From: Apteryx mantelli
Taxonomy: Eukaryota > Chordata > Aves > Apterygiformes > Apterygidae
Assembly: GCF_036417845.1 (NCBI RefSeq)
Contig: NC_089984.1
Span: 34,135,447-34,199,446, forward strand
DNA length: 64,000 bases
Direction: 5' to 3'
The notes under the pieces are model-generated. The model made no database searches. It saw nothing but the letters and a program-made list of their open reading frames with translations, and was not told the origin of the DNA. Of this stretch, positions 40,110-54,200 are shown in pieces (position 1 is the stretch's first letter; every line of letters starts with the position of its first letter). Position numbers and translations under genes: made by a program.

Positions 40110-41899
40110 ATCTTCACTGTTAGTACACTTCAGATTTACTGAAGAGCAGTAAACTATGAGACCTCATTATTAACAAGCACCTAGTCTTTTTTGACATTAA
40201 ATGGAAGCCATCAGCAACAACTGTTGTGTGGAGCATTCATCCAGTTAACAAAGAGTGCGCATTAGCTAGAATGAGATGAAACTGCTTTGTAAATAGCTGG
40301 TAGACTTTAGAAAAAGAAATTATGTGCAGCGTAGTCACTATCCTGCTGAGATAGCAGAAGTATGTAAAAACAAAAGCAATTATATGGTCATTTTCTATCT
40401 GTATTAATGTAGCTTTGGTTCAGAAATTCTTAAGTGTTGTAGAGCACCCGGTTTAGTGACAGAACACACGCATCTCACAGTGCTTAAGTGTATAATGCTA
40501 ACAAACTATACACTGCAGGTTACAAATGTTAATAGCATTTAATAAAAAAAATTACAGAAATATTCCTGTTAACAAATGTGCAGTACAAATGCAAGCTCCT
40601 TGGCCACAAACTCAAATTGTGTGCATCGGTTTTGTGCTGGCATAACAGTGCAAATGCTGGGATTCAAGTATGCTTTGCCATATTTAAGTTAATGCCATGT
40701 TTAAGTTAAGCAACAGAGATTTACATGATTCTGTGATGAATTTGGGGGGCTTTTTCTGCTTGCAAGGATAGGACGTAAGAATCAAGTGAAACATTACAGT
40801 AATTGAAATGTTTAATTTCTCTCATATAGAAGGCAATCTAAATGAGGAGAACACATTTCACAAGCAAACTAGCTTCACGTACCACTAAGTTATTGCTTCA
40901 ACTAGATCAGCTGTGCTAAAATACAGGACTACAGCTTGCAACCTCATCTCCACTCACATGGAGACAAAATGAAATCTCCTGAGCTCTACACAGTGCAAGT
41001 TCTTCATGCAAACGGACTGAATTGCAAGACTGGAGTCCTGTTTCATAGGACAGGATCATTCAACGCTTTGTTTTTTCTTTTCATACACCCAGTTAGATTC
41101 AGAAGCAAAAGTACATTGTTTATGACTTTTTTTTAATATTTCTAGAGGCTATTATTTCATACCATTTTAGATCTGCTCAGCAACAAAATACAACATGAAC
41201 ACTCTTTTCCAAAGAATTGCAAAAGTTATTGCTGAAATTTTTAGGGCCAAAAATAAAATTATTTCACCAAATCAAGACTTTACTCCACTTAAAAAAAGAA
41301 AAACCAAGAAATCTGACACCCTATTAATTAAAAAACTTAATAGTTTTTTTTTCAATTAAATAATAATCTAAGATTTTACAAGGTATTCACATTTAAGCAA
41401 CCGTCTCATGACTTTCATCTGGCTGAAGGACAGATGCCATAATAAAAACAAAACTGCTACTATCACATTCTTCACGAAAGCAGTGATTAGTGCAATTTAC
41501 CACTGCACTACACAGCTCTAATAGTGCAAGGTGTGTCTGCTGACATCAGTTCTCACAATCATCTGCTACATGGTTGTTATCCTCAGATGTCTGTAACTGT
41601 TACTCTCATTAGAATTTTGGCATTTATGTTAACATTTATGAAAAGCTATGGCTTTATCCACAAAGTATATATCCTGCCTAAGCAAAATTTTATAAAACAT
41701 TTATTTAAAACAATAAAACTGGATTGGAATGAAAGTTGTTTATGCCATAAGCAATTTTGCCACTAAACTCAAGATGTCAGGGTTAGCTACAGAGCACGAA
41801 TATCTGTATTTGTGCATCCATTACAGTCTTAAAAGTAGATTTATTTAAAACATAACACTGATAAAATGTCACTCTTCATTTTAAACCTAATTCTAATAG

Positions 41900-41910
41900 T
41901 TTATTTTATT
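41900..41910 (-). terminator. Candidate proximal GPAM polyadenylation signals
   Basis: Two overlapping AATAAA copies on the minus strand (complement of tttattttatt), about 255 nt after the GPAM stop codon. They would give a short 3' UTR. Whether they are used cannot be told from sequence. Confidence 0.3.
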
Positions 41911-42160
41911 TTTTGCAACATGTCTGATCACTTATATCCAAAGTGTCATCTGAGTATCACTGCATTACAACAGGATTGGGACTGTAAGAAACCCATAAAT
42001 GCATACGGAAGAAGGCACTTGTCTTCCAGTGGTTCAAGTCAGAGAAGGCCTTACCCAAACAGTGGCACCTTTCACTCTGAAGGACTAGCAAATGTCCCCA
42101 GGCTTTGACAGAGTCTCAAAACCTATCTTCACGTCCCTGGACGAAGGTGCTATACGTGGT

Positions 42161-42277
42161 CTATAATACCATGAAGCTCATGATGAATTCCAGTAGTTTT
42201 TGCCTGTTGCGTTGAGGTAGGAACGTAGTGCTTAGTTCCAAGATAGTGTCTCTTCTTTGTGTGGTCTGATTGAAAAC
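42161..42277 (-). CDS. GPAM: GPAM window exon 17 of 17, terminal coding exon
   Basis: 117 nt including the stop codon TAG (42161-42163): residues 692-729, from VFNQTTQRRD through ELSTTFLPQRNRQKLLEF to IMSFMVL. Mammals end in a similar LLEYILSFVVL. The acceptor is ccctgtgctctag. The exon continues into the 3' UTR. Confidence 0.95.
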   Translation of the reverse strand, partial: VFNQTTQRRDTILELSTTFLPQRNRQKLLEFIMSFMVL

Positions 42278-45200
42278 CTAGAGCACAGGGTGAATATATG
42301 CAATTATCACCATGTTCAAGGAGTCTCTTCCTGTAATTAACAGTTTATGGTCTGTACTAAATTTGCCCTCATTTACAAGAGTTTTTTTCTTCCTTGAAGG
42401 ATTGGATGACAATGACTTTAGATATCATTAGAATTCACTCACTACTGAAACTATTCGAGTGGCATGAAAGAAGAGAAACTAAGAAATAAGCACAGCGTAT
42501 GATAAACAGACAACTACTAACAACAGGGAGGGACAAAACATGCACTAAAAAGCATCATAATTGAAAGTTTAAGTACATCGAAAACAAGACTTCAAATGCT
42601 ATTGCTGCGAGCAGATACAAAAGCAGATGCCGTCTGGTTCTACTTTTCTAACAGCAGCATAGACTAGAATTAAGATGATGGATTTGATAAATGCTTTCTT
42701 CACAGCTCTTACTGTCTACAGGAAGATCCCTTTACTTTGTTAAGCCTCTTTAACACATCGGAATTCAAGGACAAAGACTCCATATCCCTTATCTAGCAAT
42801 ATTTCTTTGCCTAAATGCTGATGCTTTCAAAATTGTACTGCTAAATCCTTTCTGGTATTCAGGAAACCATGTCATTCTGATGAAAGAAGGTCTTCTTTTG
42901 AAAAATCTAGATATGCAACTTAAAATGCAAAACGTAGTGGTAAAATGCCAAACTGCTCATTATTTTAATAATAAACATTATTTTAAAGTACATTATTTTA
43001 AAGTACACCTTTATCTTCATGGTGGACATTGGAGGTCCATTAGGATGATTCTCCTGGAACACTGATCACTGCTAAGCCAAAATTCAATAACTAATACTTC
43101 TTGAAGATTTAAGTAGACCTTCACACTTAGGTACAGCTGTCACTAAGCAAGAAGCATGCTGTCAGCTTTCTGACATTGTCAAACCCCCAATGAAGAATGA
43201 CCAAAACATGCAGTTGAGCACAGAAACTTCAGTTGCTGTGAATGAAAATGCCTGAACGCCTAGCCACTCTCTAAACAGATCTTCCCAAATGCAAAAAGTG
43301 CCCTGTTCTGCACTTTGCGCCCGTCTCCTGAATCCCTAAGCCCACAAGACATTTGCACAGGTCTATTCACAGACTTTAAGCTGATGTTGCACAGAATTCA
43401 TGAACTGTCAAAACTGTGCTCATTCTTAAAATAAAACTTAAGTCTCTGACTTTGACCACAGAACACTTACTCCAATTTCCTTAAAGACTTTCACTGCATT
43501 TTTCACATGACTGTAGGTAGCGCTCTCAGCTGCAAGGAAGAGAACAAAGAGGTAAACAAACTGCAATTGAATTTGGGCTACCTTGATGCTAGGAGGAACA
43601 GGAGGAATAAAACACAGTTCCAGAGACAAACTGTTTGACATACCATACACAGCAACGTTTCTCTCTGTCCTGCTTATTAAGTGCCTGTGTAACTTCTGAA
43701 GGTATTCAGACTCCGAAACAGGACCACTAAAATTGTGTACAAAGATGACAGCAGAGCTATATGCCTCCAGTAAAGGTCCCAATAACCTCTGCAGGAAAGT
43801 GATGTACTGCTGGTGCTCCTGAGACTGACTCACCTAAGGAAGGGCAACAAGAGCATAAGTGACAGAGAACAGTGGAAATGAGAAGTGACCTGCAACATAG
43901 AATATGGCAAAACAGCAGCCAAAATAATTCTTAGTGCTACAAGGATTACAGGGGCACAACACATTATGAAAACACAGCAAAAAAGTAGTTTGTCGTGACG
44001 AAAAACCACTGCACATCACACATCTACACTAATTTTTTCTCCACCTGGGTATTAATAGTTTAACAACTATTTTCCTAAGATAAAACTAAAGGTGTTAAAC
44101 TCTTCTTCAGCCAAGAGAAGTGTTACCATTCATTCAAAGAGACGGACATAATTTTCCAAGTGTTAACGAGATAACCTAAACAGTCTGAAAAACTAAAAAC
44201 ATGTCTAAAATCAACATGAGCAATCTAAGAAGGAAAATTGAGTCTGAAAATACCAGCAACACGTGCCCCTTTTTAGAATGTGTGTTGTTAGTAAAGAATA
44301 AAAGATTTAGGACACCATAAAATACTGAAGCCTTTAGCAGTTTTCATGACACTGACCATCGCTCTTCCACCTCCCTAGAAGATTGTGTGATGTTTCTTCA
44401 CATTTTTTCCCCATGGGAAGGAGAGAAAGGTGTTTTACTGATTGTAGCAACAGACTAATGCTAAGAATGAGCACGCAGAAAAAGGTTGTGTTAGTACCCC
44501 TACTGAACTAGCGAAGCAGTTTGTATCTTTCATAATAGGCTTCAATATTATTAGCCTTAGGATAACATTACCTTCAGGTAGCAATCTCTCTGCTCTTCTC
44601 CAAAATCACTATCTTCATCTTCCTCATCACTTCTCCAAGATAAAGGTTCAGGGAGTTTTTTATCCCACTGCTGCTCTGTAAGACCGGGGCTAACATCTTC
44701 CTGATCATCCTGCTTAAATTTGAAAGACAAGGTGGCAAATAGGTAAAAACCCAAATCAAAGCAACAAATAGTTTTATTTTATAACATCATCTGACTTGAT
44801 CAATCCATTAGTTTAACAGTGTTTAATGAAAGCAGGTGAGACCCAGTTCTAGACAGGGCTGAGATAAGCAGAGAGAAAAGACATTTGGTGAGAAAAGTGT
44901 TTTTCTTCAGTTTGTCTGTCACACAGATTCTGCAAATGTTGCCAAATCTCCCTACCAGAGGCCATGCCACTGCAGCTGCCAAGAAAGTATTTTCAATTGT
45001 GTTATGACAGAAAAATCGAGATGTTATCTGGATGTGATGCTGCTAACCTCCATACTACTGCTGCCTGTGTTGTTGTCAGTTAATGCAGAACGTCACCGTT
45101 TCCTGCTTATAAGTGGTAAGTTACTGCTTCTAATGATGTTCTTGTATTCGTCCCCACATGAGATATTGGTTGAAATGTAAAGAGCCAGTTTTAATCACAA

Positions 45201-48200
45201 AGGCCCCAAACTATTCAAAACCTGAATATGTTGAGATATAAAACTCTTCCATCTGCTGTGTCACAGCAATTCTGTTCAGCTAATCACCTCGAGCAACCAG
45301 CATCCAAGTTTAGTCTCCAAATGCCCCACCAGCAAGCCATCTCCAAACTTTTGAGAAGAGTACATGATAGCAAGAATGGCAGTGGTGGAATTTCTTAACT
45401 TCAGTATTGTGAAGGAATAAGAAAACAAAGCAACCACTGTTTGCTTTTCATGTATTTTGTAAAACCATTTATAACTATAAAGTGCTTGAGGGAAATGAAG
45501 AAAAGCAAAAAGCACACATGTGCCAAATACACCCCAGAAAACACTGAAGTTTACAGATGAGAAGCATATGACAGCATCTGTCAACTTTTGATCTGGAACT
45601 GCAGCAATGTGTTGTGATTTGTGCAACATACATTCTCAGGCTCATAACATAATGAATATTTACAATATGTGGAAAGCACTGTCACCCAGTGACTATGTCA
45701 TCCCGTGCAGAGCAGAGCTGAGATTTTAATGTAGTTGTTCTGGGGCTGTCTTTTCAGATTCTTTTTTCAGTTGGACCAAAGTGCAATACCTGAACTTTTT
45801 CTACTTTAAGCCTCACTTAGGTTGCATGCATTATACTGGTTTGGGACAAGAAAATGTATGACTGTAAGCTAAAGTTTAGAACTAACAAGCAAGAAGATGT
45901 TTATCACCATCAAGAGGAGTGAAAAAGAATCATTTTCTATTCATACTGAACCATTTAAAGGAAAAAAAAAAAAAAAGCCAAGCCTGACTCTGGTCTGGGC
46001 AAAAATCTGTGAAGATTCATTGACTGTACAATTTATGTGGAATTAATGTTAACTCAGAAATGAGCTCCAGTTGCATGAAATGGACTGAAGATATCTAAAT
46101 GGTGAATCAACGAACAGATAAGAGTTTCCTGGTACTGACAGAGTTTCCTGGCTATGCTAGAGATCGACAGGATTAAACAGTACAGAAGTTCCTATCAGTA
46201 GATGCTATTTGGAACACTAAGAAATACGTCTGAAAAGCAACAATTCCAAGAAGCTGTCCCTTGCAAGGACATAATGAGGTAATCTACTAGAGACCACAGG
46301 CACAGGTGACAAGTACATACATACTAGATCTAGTTGTGTAGTGATTTAGTTCTACTGTGCAATAACGCAGGTATGTCAGAAGTTCAGGTATAGAGTAATT
46401 CAGGTGGAACAGAAATATTCCAGATATTGAATGATCAAAGTCTGATGCACCAGTCAATTTCAACAGTGCAACTTCAGCAACAAGTTTCAGAAATAGTAAA
46501 TACATGCTCTGAAGAACAAGGGAAACCTTACTGTCAATCATTGATCAAAATAGTAGAACAGAAAGATTTTAAAATGCCACCAATGCTGAGTTGCTAAGAA
46601 AAGACCCCCTACGATTATTCCATTTAGAAATATGAAGCCGGCAAGATAAAAAGCAAATAAATAACAGAGACTTCATATAGGTAATTACCTTCAAAACATC
46701 CATGACAAAGAGAAAGGCCTCTAGCAAATGAAGCCTAACATCCTTCCAAGCCTTACAGTATGATCAAGTCTTTTATTTTGAATGAAGCAAAGGCCACAAA
46801 ACAAGTTAAAAATTACTAAAGAGAACACTGCATTAGGATTGTTTCTTAGTTTTAGGAGCAGGCACTAGATTCACAGGAAAAGAAACCATTAAAACACGAG
46901 CATGGAACAACCCAGTCGACTTTAACAGGAAACTTATCGATGTGTTAATGTCAGCAGTAAACTGAAATCATTGAAGATGCAGAAGCTAGCTACCTTTCTT
47001 AGAGAAGAGGTTGTAAAAACCCCACAAACATTTCCAAATGGTCCCAAGTCATGAAACAACCACTGCTTGTAGTGTTTGCCACTGATTGTGCAAAATAAGA
47101 AGATGTTTTACAAGAAGTGAGCAGGTACAGAGGTTTTTTTGAACTTCAGAAATTCACTGGGGGGAGAGCTCCTTTCTTAAGCATTCAGGTGCTGCATTAG
47201 TGCTGTATATCAGACAACACAGGCAAGTTTTTATACGCAGCCTAACAGCTGTCTAAATCCCAGCTAGGAACAGCAAAGGACCAGACTCAGTACTGAAACT
47301 CACAGAAGAACCTGCAAGACAGGTTATGTGCTTGAGGAGACAGAGACGCACGTTTGCTATTGTTCACACCTATTTTTCTCCTCCTGTTCTCAGGCATAGG
47401 ACATAAAGGGTTTTTTTGCCTGAATCCTTTGAATTGTACTCATTTTTTGATTTTTTTTAAAACAGTGATTGCACTCTAATTCATGACAGCATGTCAATAC
47501 TTAAGATAAAAAGCAAACAGTAACATCTGCAAAACAGGAGAAAGTTTAAAATCTAGGGACATCAAATGAATAGTACCTTTTAACTGCATGTATTAAAAAT
47601 GGAAGTACGTAACACAAATTATGCAGTAAAACTAGATTAAACCAGTGGCCACTAACAAATGCACCAGATGTAGCTCTAGCCTCCTTTGAAACTGCATTGC
47701 TACAAAAAGAAAGCAGCCTAATATATAAGTATTTTCCACACACACTTTTGTATTTTGTCACTTCCTCCTGGGTGCCAAAATTCATTTAACGTGCACAAAA
47801 ATGTTTGGGAAACAAAGATATGCTGACTCAGCAGACCCCTAGCCCCTGTGTTTCTTTAGCGCTGTAAACCCTTGCGGTTAGATTGCGCCACAAGGCGATT
47901 CCAATACAGCAGTGAAACTACAAACTGTGCTGACAGAGGAGGTTCATAATAATTCCTAGACCAATGTAAGGAGATCAAAAAACAACTGAAGGTCTGGACT
48001 ACAGACTCTTGAAGAGTAGATATTAAACATCCATGTAGCTATACTACAGTTTGGATGGCCTCCAATAATAAAATTATTCCTCATTTTACAAGACAGTATA
48101 AAAATGCATCTTGTTTAGTAAGTTTAATGGTGCAGTGAAATTACACACACATTCATAGCATTACAGTATGTTTATACCCAAATGTCTCATGCTTATTAAA

Positions 48201-51200
48201 AAAAAAAAAGTAGTATCTGTCCTGGACTTGTTAAGCGGTTACAAGCTTTAAGTAATAACATATATTTAAAGCAAGTCGCATAACTAACAAGCATGATCTA
48301 CCTATGGGTAAAGTCAAGCACAAAAACCAAACCAAGTTCTGTGTTTCTATCACCTTACCTCAGCCACCAGAAGAATACCATATTGTATTAGCCTTTCCAC
48401 CGATTCATGGCAAACTTGATATATCACCTGGCAAGGCTACACAAAACAAAAAGAAATGTACTGAAAATTACACCCATTATAGGCTCTCTGGTTTCCTATT
48501 CAGTACAAATGTTTCAGATATATCAATATTATTCCTTTTAAGCAAGTTATTAAACTTTTACCAGTATAATCCCCATGCATCACTCTTATTTCTATCTTTT
48601 GGCAGACAGGCAGATACTTAAAAAATACATAGTGAAATAAGATATTTAAAATTTGTCTGAGTTTTTGGGAGAAAGACATTACTACACTGGCAGAAAAGCA
48701 CACTAAGTATCTTAAGTATCTTCCCTTCCAACTGTCTCTAAATGGATTTAATTTTTTTTAACAGTTCTGGAATAAAATATTCATAAAACTAAAACTGGTG
48801 ATGCTTATACAAGCGATTTCTTTGGAATTTAAAGAAAATTACACCTTAACCCTCCCGCCATGTGTTTTGAAACTCTGAATAAATACCAATCTCTTTTACA
48901 CTGTTTTATAATCATGTAGGATTTTTTTTCCTAGATTAAAAAAAAAAAAAAAAAATCAATTATTAACTGAAGGCAGAGGATGAGATCAGTGATCAACTCT
49001 ACCATATAAGCTGCATTGCTGCCCAGACAAAAATATTAAATTTGGTTTGTGCTTCATTTAAAAAAAAAAAGGCAAGTGTCAGCGAAAAGTGTTCAAATTT
49101 AATAACTCATCCAAGAAAAGTGGTCACAATTTCTAGAATTCTAAGCAATTTCTATGTATAGGAAGAAAAAAGGTCTAGTACTTATAATTTTAAGTATGCA
49201 GAGTGTCTTTAAAACTGAGATATCATCAGTTCTTCTCAGCATTTTGTAACAAAACAAAAAGCAAAGTCAGGCCATGTGTAAAATTTTTGCTAAGTATTAG
49301 GTGTGGCACACTGACTACTGCACTATTATGTAAATTCAGAATATCTTTAGAATCTGAAGCTTTAGCTCCCAGCTTAATTTCAATCAAATATGCAATGAGT
49401 TTGGTAGCCTCAAAGACCTGTATTTGTTTAGATGGGAAAAAAAAAAACATTACATAGCTTTGGGGGAGCGCAGATGTAGCTGTGATGGTCTACTGACGTT
49501 AATGAGGAGGTATGTTAGAAGGCGTTCAGAAGTCCAACCTCAAGTCGCGGGAACCTGACAGAGATTGGCCTTCCTCTCTCAGGAAAAGCCTACTGCCAGC
49601 ACAGCAGAAATGCCACCGGCTCACCCCCAAACTCTCCATCCATCACTTGCATGAGCAGCAGGCATGTACTATGTACGTACCACCTAAACCAGACTGATTG
49701 CTTTCGCCATACCTCGCTAAGGAAAGAAGGTAGCGACATGAATGCGGCAAGGTAATTCGCGTTAACATCTTAAGCCAGAGATCGTTTGGACGAACTGCTC
49801 TAATGCAACTACGCTCACTGAAATGTTCAAACACTTCCTTGAAGGGAATGAGAGCAACGCTATTTTCTTTTTTCAAATGATGTTCAATCTCCTGCTACTC
49901 ATATCATCAAACTATATTTACAGTGAACATACCAGAACCAAGATAGTTAAAGAAAGCATCAATACTCTTTAAAGTAACAAAGACAGTTCCAACCAGAATA
50001 ACGTTTAAAATGAGGACAATTAATGCAATGAATGTCACTTACCAAAGATACCGTAAATTCATTAGAAAGCAAGTAACACAAGCTGGCAGCTTTGCGGACC
50101 AAGTGTTCTTGACTAATCAAACTGGGAGAAGCACCGTTGGTACCGTTTCTGTACCTTTTACTCTGAACTGCATGAAGACTGCAGGCTAGAGCAGAAACAA
50201 ACATAAACAAAGCTTGTTTTATGAGGAGTTTTCTAGCAAAGGAAACTTAAGCTTTTATTTTGCCTATGTCTAGGCTTTTAAAAGCAGTCAACCACCGCAT
50301 ATGCAATGAAAAATCTAGCCTATGTAAAATTATCCTAATAAAATGAATTACAGTAATGTCTAAATCAAGAAGAGAGGATCAAAAAGATAGATTATGTCAC
50401 AGTGTGTAAGAGTTACAAGAAACGAAACTCCAAGCTGAGATCCTTATCCAGTTATCAACAAGTACTACAAAGGGCCAACATCAACAACATTAATAAGGAC
50501 AGAAATCATCACTATTTCATTTGTGTTCGACTGATGTCAGATCAAAACAAAATCTCATTAATATACTGCTGATCAAAGCACAGGTTCTGCCATGTTGGCA
50601 GAAAACTCTGATAGTGTGAGACTTTGTCTATGGCAGTGACCAATGCAACCTAATACCAGTACTACCAAGAAAGGTAAAAATGTTAGGAAAAGGAAGTGGA
50701 GACATCCCACAGAACAGAAACAATCTTACTTTTCAGGTATCTTTGTTAAGGTAAACATGGCCTGAAGGGCTGGGGCAGGGGATTTCTAGTGTTTGTATAA
50801 GTAAATTATATGTAAAACTGTTTATTTTTGTGCAGACACTTTTGACTCCATGTATTGATGCAAGTGTGTCACAAACTAGTCTCTCCTTGGTAAACCCCAA
50901 CACATACCAATAATGGCCTCCTTAATGAATACATGAAGTACTCCGTTGCTGTAGAAGTTGAGTTCAAAGACAGCAGGTATCGCTGTGCTGGGAGTGATGA
51001 AGAACTCATTGTTTCTGCTAGTATTTGTGATATTTACACAGTTTCCCAACAAGTGGACGGCATGCATGACAACGTCATCTGAGTTCCCTGAAAATCCCAA
51101 GTCAAAGTCACGGGCCAAGACCTCCTCCTTCATGGAGAAGAAGTCTTCTACCAACCTGGAAAGATCAGTTCCCTAGAAATAAAAACAGAACAACAAGATG

Positions 51201-54200
51201 AAATATTTTTTTTGCACAGGAAATTTCTCTCTGCTGTTATCTTATCTATAAACCACATAACCATGTACCTAGCAAAACACATAAATGAACTTTCAATTTT
51301 CAATAATCCAAAGTAAAACCTATCATATTAGAAAATCTTGTTTTCATGGAAGTTTTGCTGAAATAGCCTACAGATTTTGAACTACATAGGATTATAGTTT
51401 AAAACCATGCAGCTAGTTGAGAATGCAGGTTTTTGTTTGCTTCCTAGTTTATTTCACAATCTGCAGGCACCTGAATGGTTCTTTAGGAGAATACATTAGA
51501 GATCTCAAATTTTCATTAGCTCCACTATAAACTAAATGATTGATCATGAAAGAATATGGCAATTAACAGAATTTTTGTTCAATTATTTGGGGACATGGGG
51601 AAGAGCTCCTCAAGCACTTTGCTTTTCTTGTTTTTTTGCCAAGATGGCCTCAGATCACACTGTAAAATTCATCTTTCCCCTGGTCATTTTACAAAATTGG
51701 AAGAGCAGACTGACAGGAATGTTTGAGAATGTCCTCGGCTATGAAGGTTACATATTTGACCAATACTTTTGAATATGTTCTTAATTTATAGGCAATAAAA
51801 GCTTCAGATTAGAAGGAAAAGGAATTTCAGACAAAAATACAAAAAAAAAAAATTGTAGGAGCAAAAACCATTCCTCCAAGACCCATACACAGAAATTTAA
51901 TTAAATGTTAGTATCATTCTGCCATCCTGGAGTAATATTATAGTATTAAAGAATAACAAAACTTGAGCTGCTAACATATTCAATGGCATATTTATTTAAA
52001 TATCTGGGATCCAAAAGGAATCATAATACAATGAACTAAGACCACACAGTCTTAAAAAAATTTTTTTGAAGTAAAAAAAATATTTCCATATAAGTATGTA
52101 TTATACCTCATCAGTAATGATGCATCTTCGAGCATCCACTACTAACTAGAATATTAGCACTCAGAATACCTTCAGTACTCTCATCAGTATCATGGAATAG
52201 CAAAATGCATATTTTTTAATTAATAAGGCCATACAAAGTGCTGCTCAGCTATGTAAGCAGCATGGAAGCCTTACCTGTCTATGTCTGTAGAGCAACAAAC
52301 AGGCAACTATGTGGGTAGACATCACAGCACAGGACTTGTTAGCAGCTAGAGGTAAGCAAAATAAAGTTATACTGGAACTTGTTATGTATCTGAGAAGTTC
52401 AGATCATCATTAAAAGTGAAACTGTAGCCATTATTAAAAAAAAAAAAAAAGTGGTACTTGCATAGGGGCTGTGCCTTTGAATGAGATATAAAGTGTATTA
52501 AGTCTGTATAATAACAATAAAAGGGTATGAACTCTAGAATTGCAACCGCACCCTGATGCTACTGCATTAAGAAGCCTCTGGCAAGTCACCCAGCCCTGAC
52601 TGCTTCAGTTCCTTCTAGCAGCATATGATGATCATATTCACCTTGCAGAAGGATAGTAATTAACAGGTAGGATTCTAGAGTATTGTAAGCATGTAAAATA
52701 CTAAAGTAATCAGACTAAAATAATTTTAATGAAGAAGCCTGAGTAAAGCTCAAGCATTTGCTAGAATAAACAACTAAGTCCAATTTTGTTCACATCTTTT
52801 ATACCACAAATCATAGACCTACTGATTAAAAAATACCCACATAACCTACAAAACCTGGCAACAGTGGTCAATGCAGCTAGATGAATTCATGCGATTAATA
52901 TGTGAAATAATGCCTGTAAGACACTTAAGGAATTCCTTACACGGAGTGATACAAAATCAGTGTATCAGTGTGGCAATCAGCTCACACACTTCAGTGTGCA
53001 ACAAGCTGGCATTTCAGTATACAAGTCCAAGGAATACAAAGTTACCAAAACAAAATAAATACCTTGTAATTAATCAGAAAAACTGCTTATTAAATATTGA
53101 AGAGAAGTGAGGGAGGAAGGCAAAGGAGGGAGAACTGTCAAGAAAGCATATGAAGTCACGAAACATTCACCTGAATGGGGGGAATTTGGAAGCATGACAC
53201 TATGAAGCAGCAACCAGGAAGACAAGGAAAGTAGCTCGTAATGACACTGTAACACTTACTGAACAAAATATGCTCAGCCAAGTTGGCTATCAACTCTCTT
53301 CTGAAGGGCTCACTGGATACGTCCCTGGTGATAGGCAGCGAAGCCTCTCTACCTTCATCCACAGTATCGCTCGGTCTGAATACAGAATAAAAATTTGCAG
53401 TATGATACTTAAGTTTTCATCAAAACTTAGAATAACGTAGCCTGATGTATTTTATACACGAGCTGAATTACGTAGCACCAAAACCACTACGCATTCTAGT
53501 TAAGGGCAGAAAAATGTTATGCATAACAAGGTCCACAAAAATTTGACCATCTACCTATCTTTCCACATGCTTTCTTCACACTAAACAACAATCCAAGATA
53601 AGACTCCTCAAAAGAAAAACAGTAATACAGAACATTTACTTTTTTACTAAGGTTATTCATGACTTTGCCATTACATCATTCGTACCCCACAAATCTTTTC
53701 CCTTCAATGAATATAGACAACAAAAGCACATTATGCAAATCTGCTGAGAAGGTGGTTTTCAGCCCAGCCACTCCATATACTAGAAAGTCTTCTGTATGTA
53801 GCTTCAACTTTCTAAAGATAAATGACTGACTTTGTCTCTGCTAGGACCACACAAGCTTGTATAAGCCAAGCAAAGAGCTCAACTAAAATGTAAATCTGTA
53901 TAACGAATGCAGCCCTAGCTCTAAAGCACAGTTTTGCATTTCTGAGTGACGGTCATCTCCTTGACCAAAGGGGCACTTGCGCACAAGTCCTCAGTAAGAA
54001 GAGCTGTTTGCTTTGAAATTATACCACAAAACACCTCAATATTTGTGGAATTTAAAAAAGGAATTCTTCCTATTTCATTAAGTGTGTCAATTTTATTCCC
54101 TGACAAAACTATTCCATAAAATTTAAAATTAAACCAAGAGAGGTCACTAGAATTAATCAAAAAAAAAAAAGCAAACAATTTCTAGAGCTTATTTAAACAA

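Larger units (their letters stand above)
38905..42160 (-). other. GPAM: GPAM 3' untranslated region (inferred)
   Basis: The sequence follows the GPAM stop codon, and I see no further coding exon on the minus strand. Mammalian GPAM has a 3' UTR of about 3 kb or more, and an AATAAA at 38928-38933 (minus strand) gives a length near 3.25 kb. Earlier AATAAA copies (41900-41910, 41700-41705, 39664-39669, 39652-39657) could give shorter forms. A Pumilio-type element (UGUAUAUA on the transcript) is at 40102-40109. The boundary is inferred, not observed. Confidence 0.6.

Noticed and set aside
43644..43833. Reading exon 15 through intron 15 as one 131-codon single-exon gene
   Set aside because: The two halves match adjacent GPAM exons exactly, with good splice sites between them; the open frame is a by-product of the stop-free intron.
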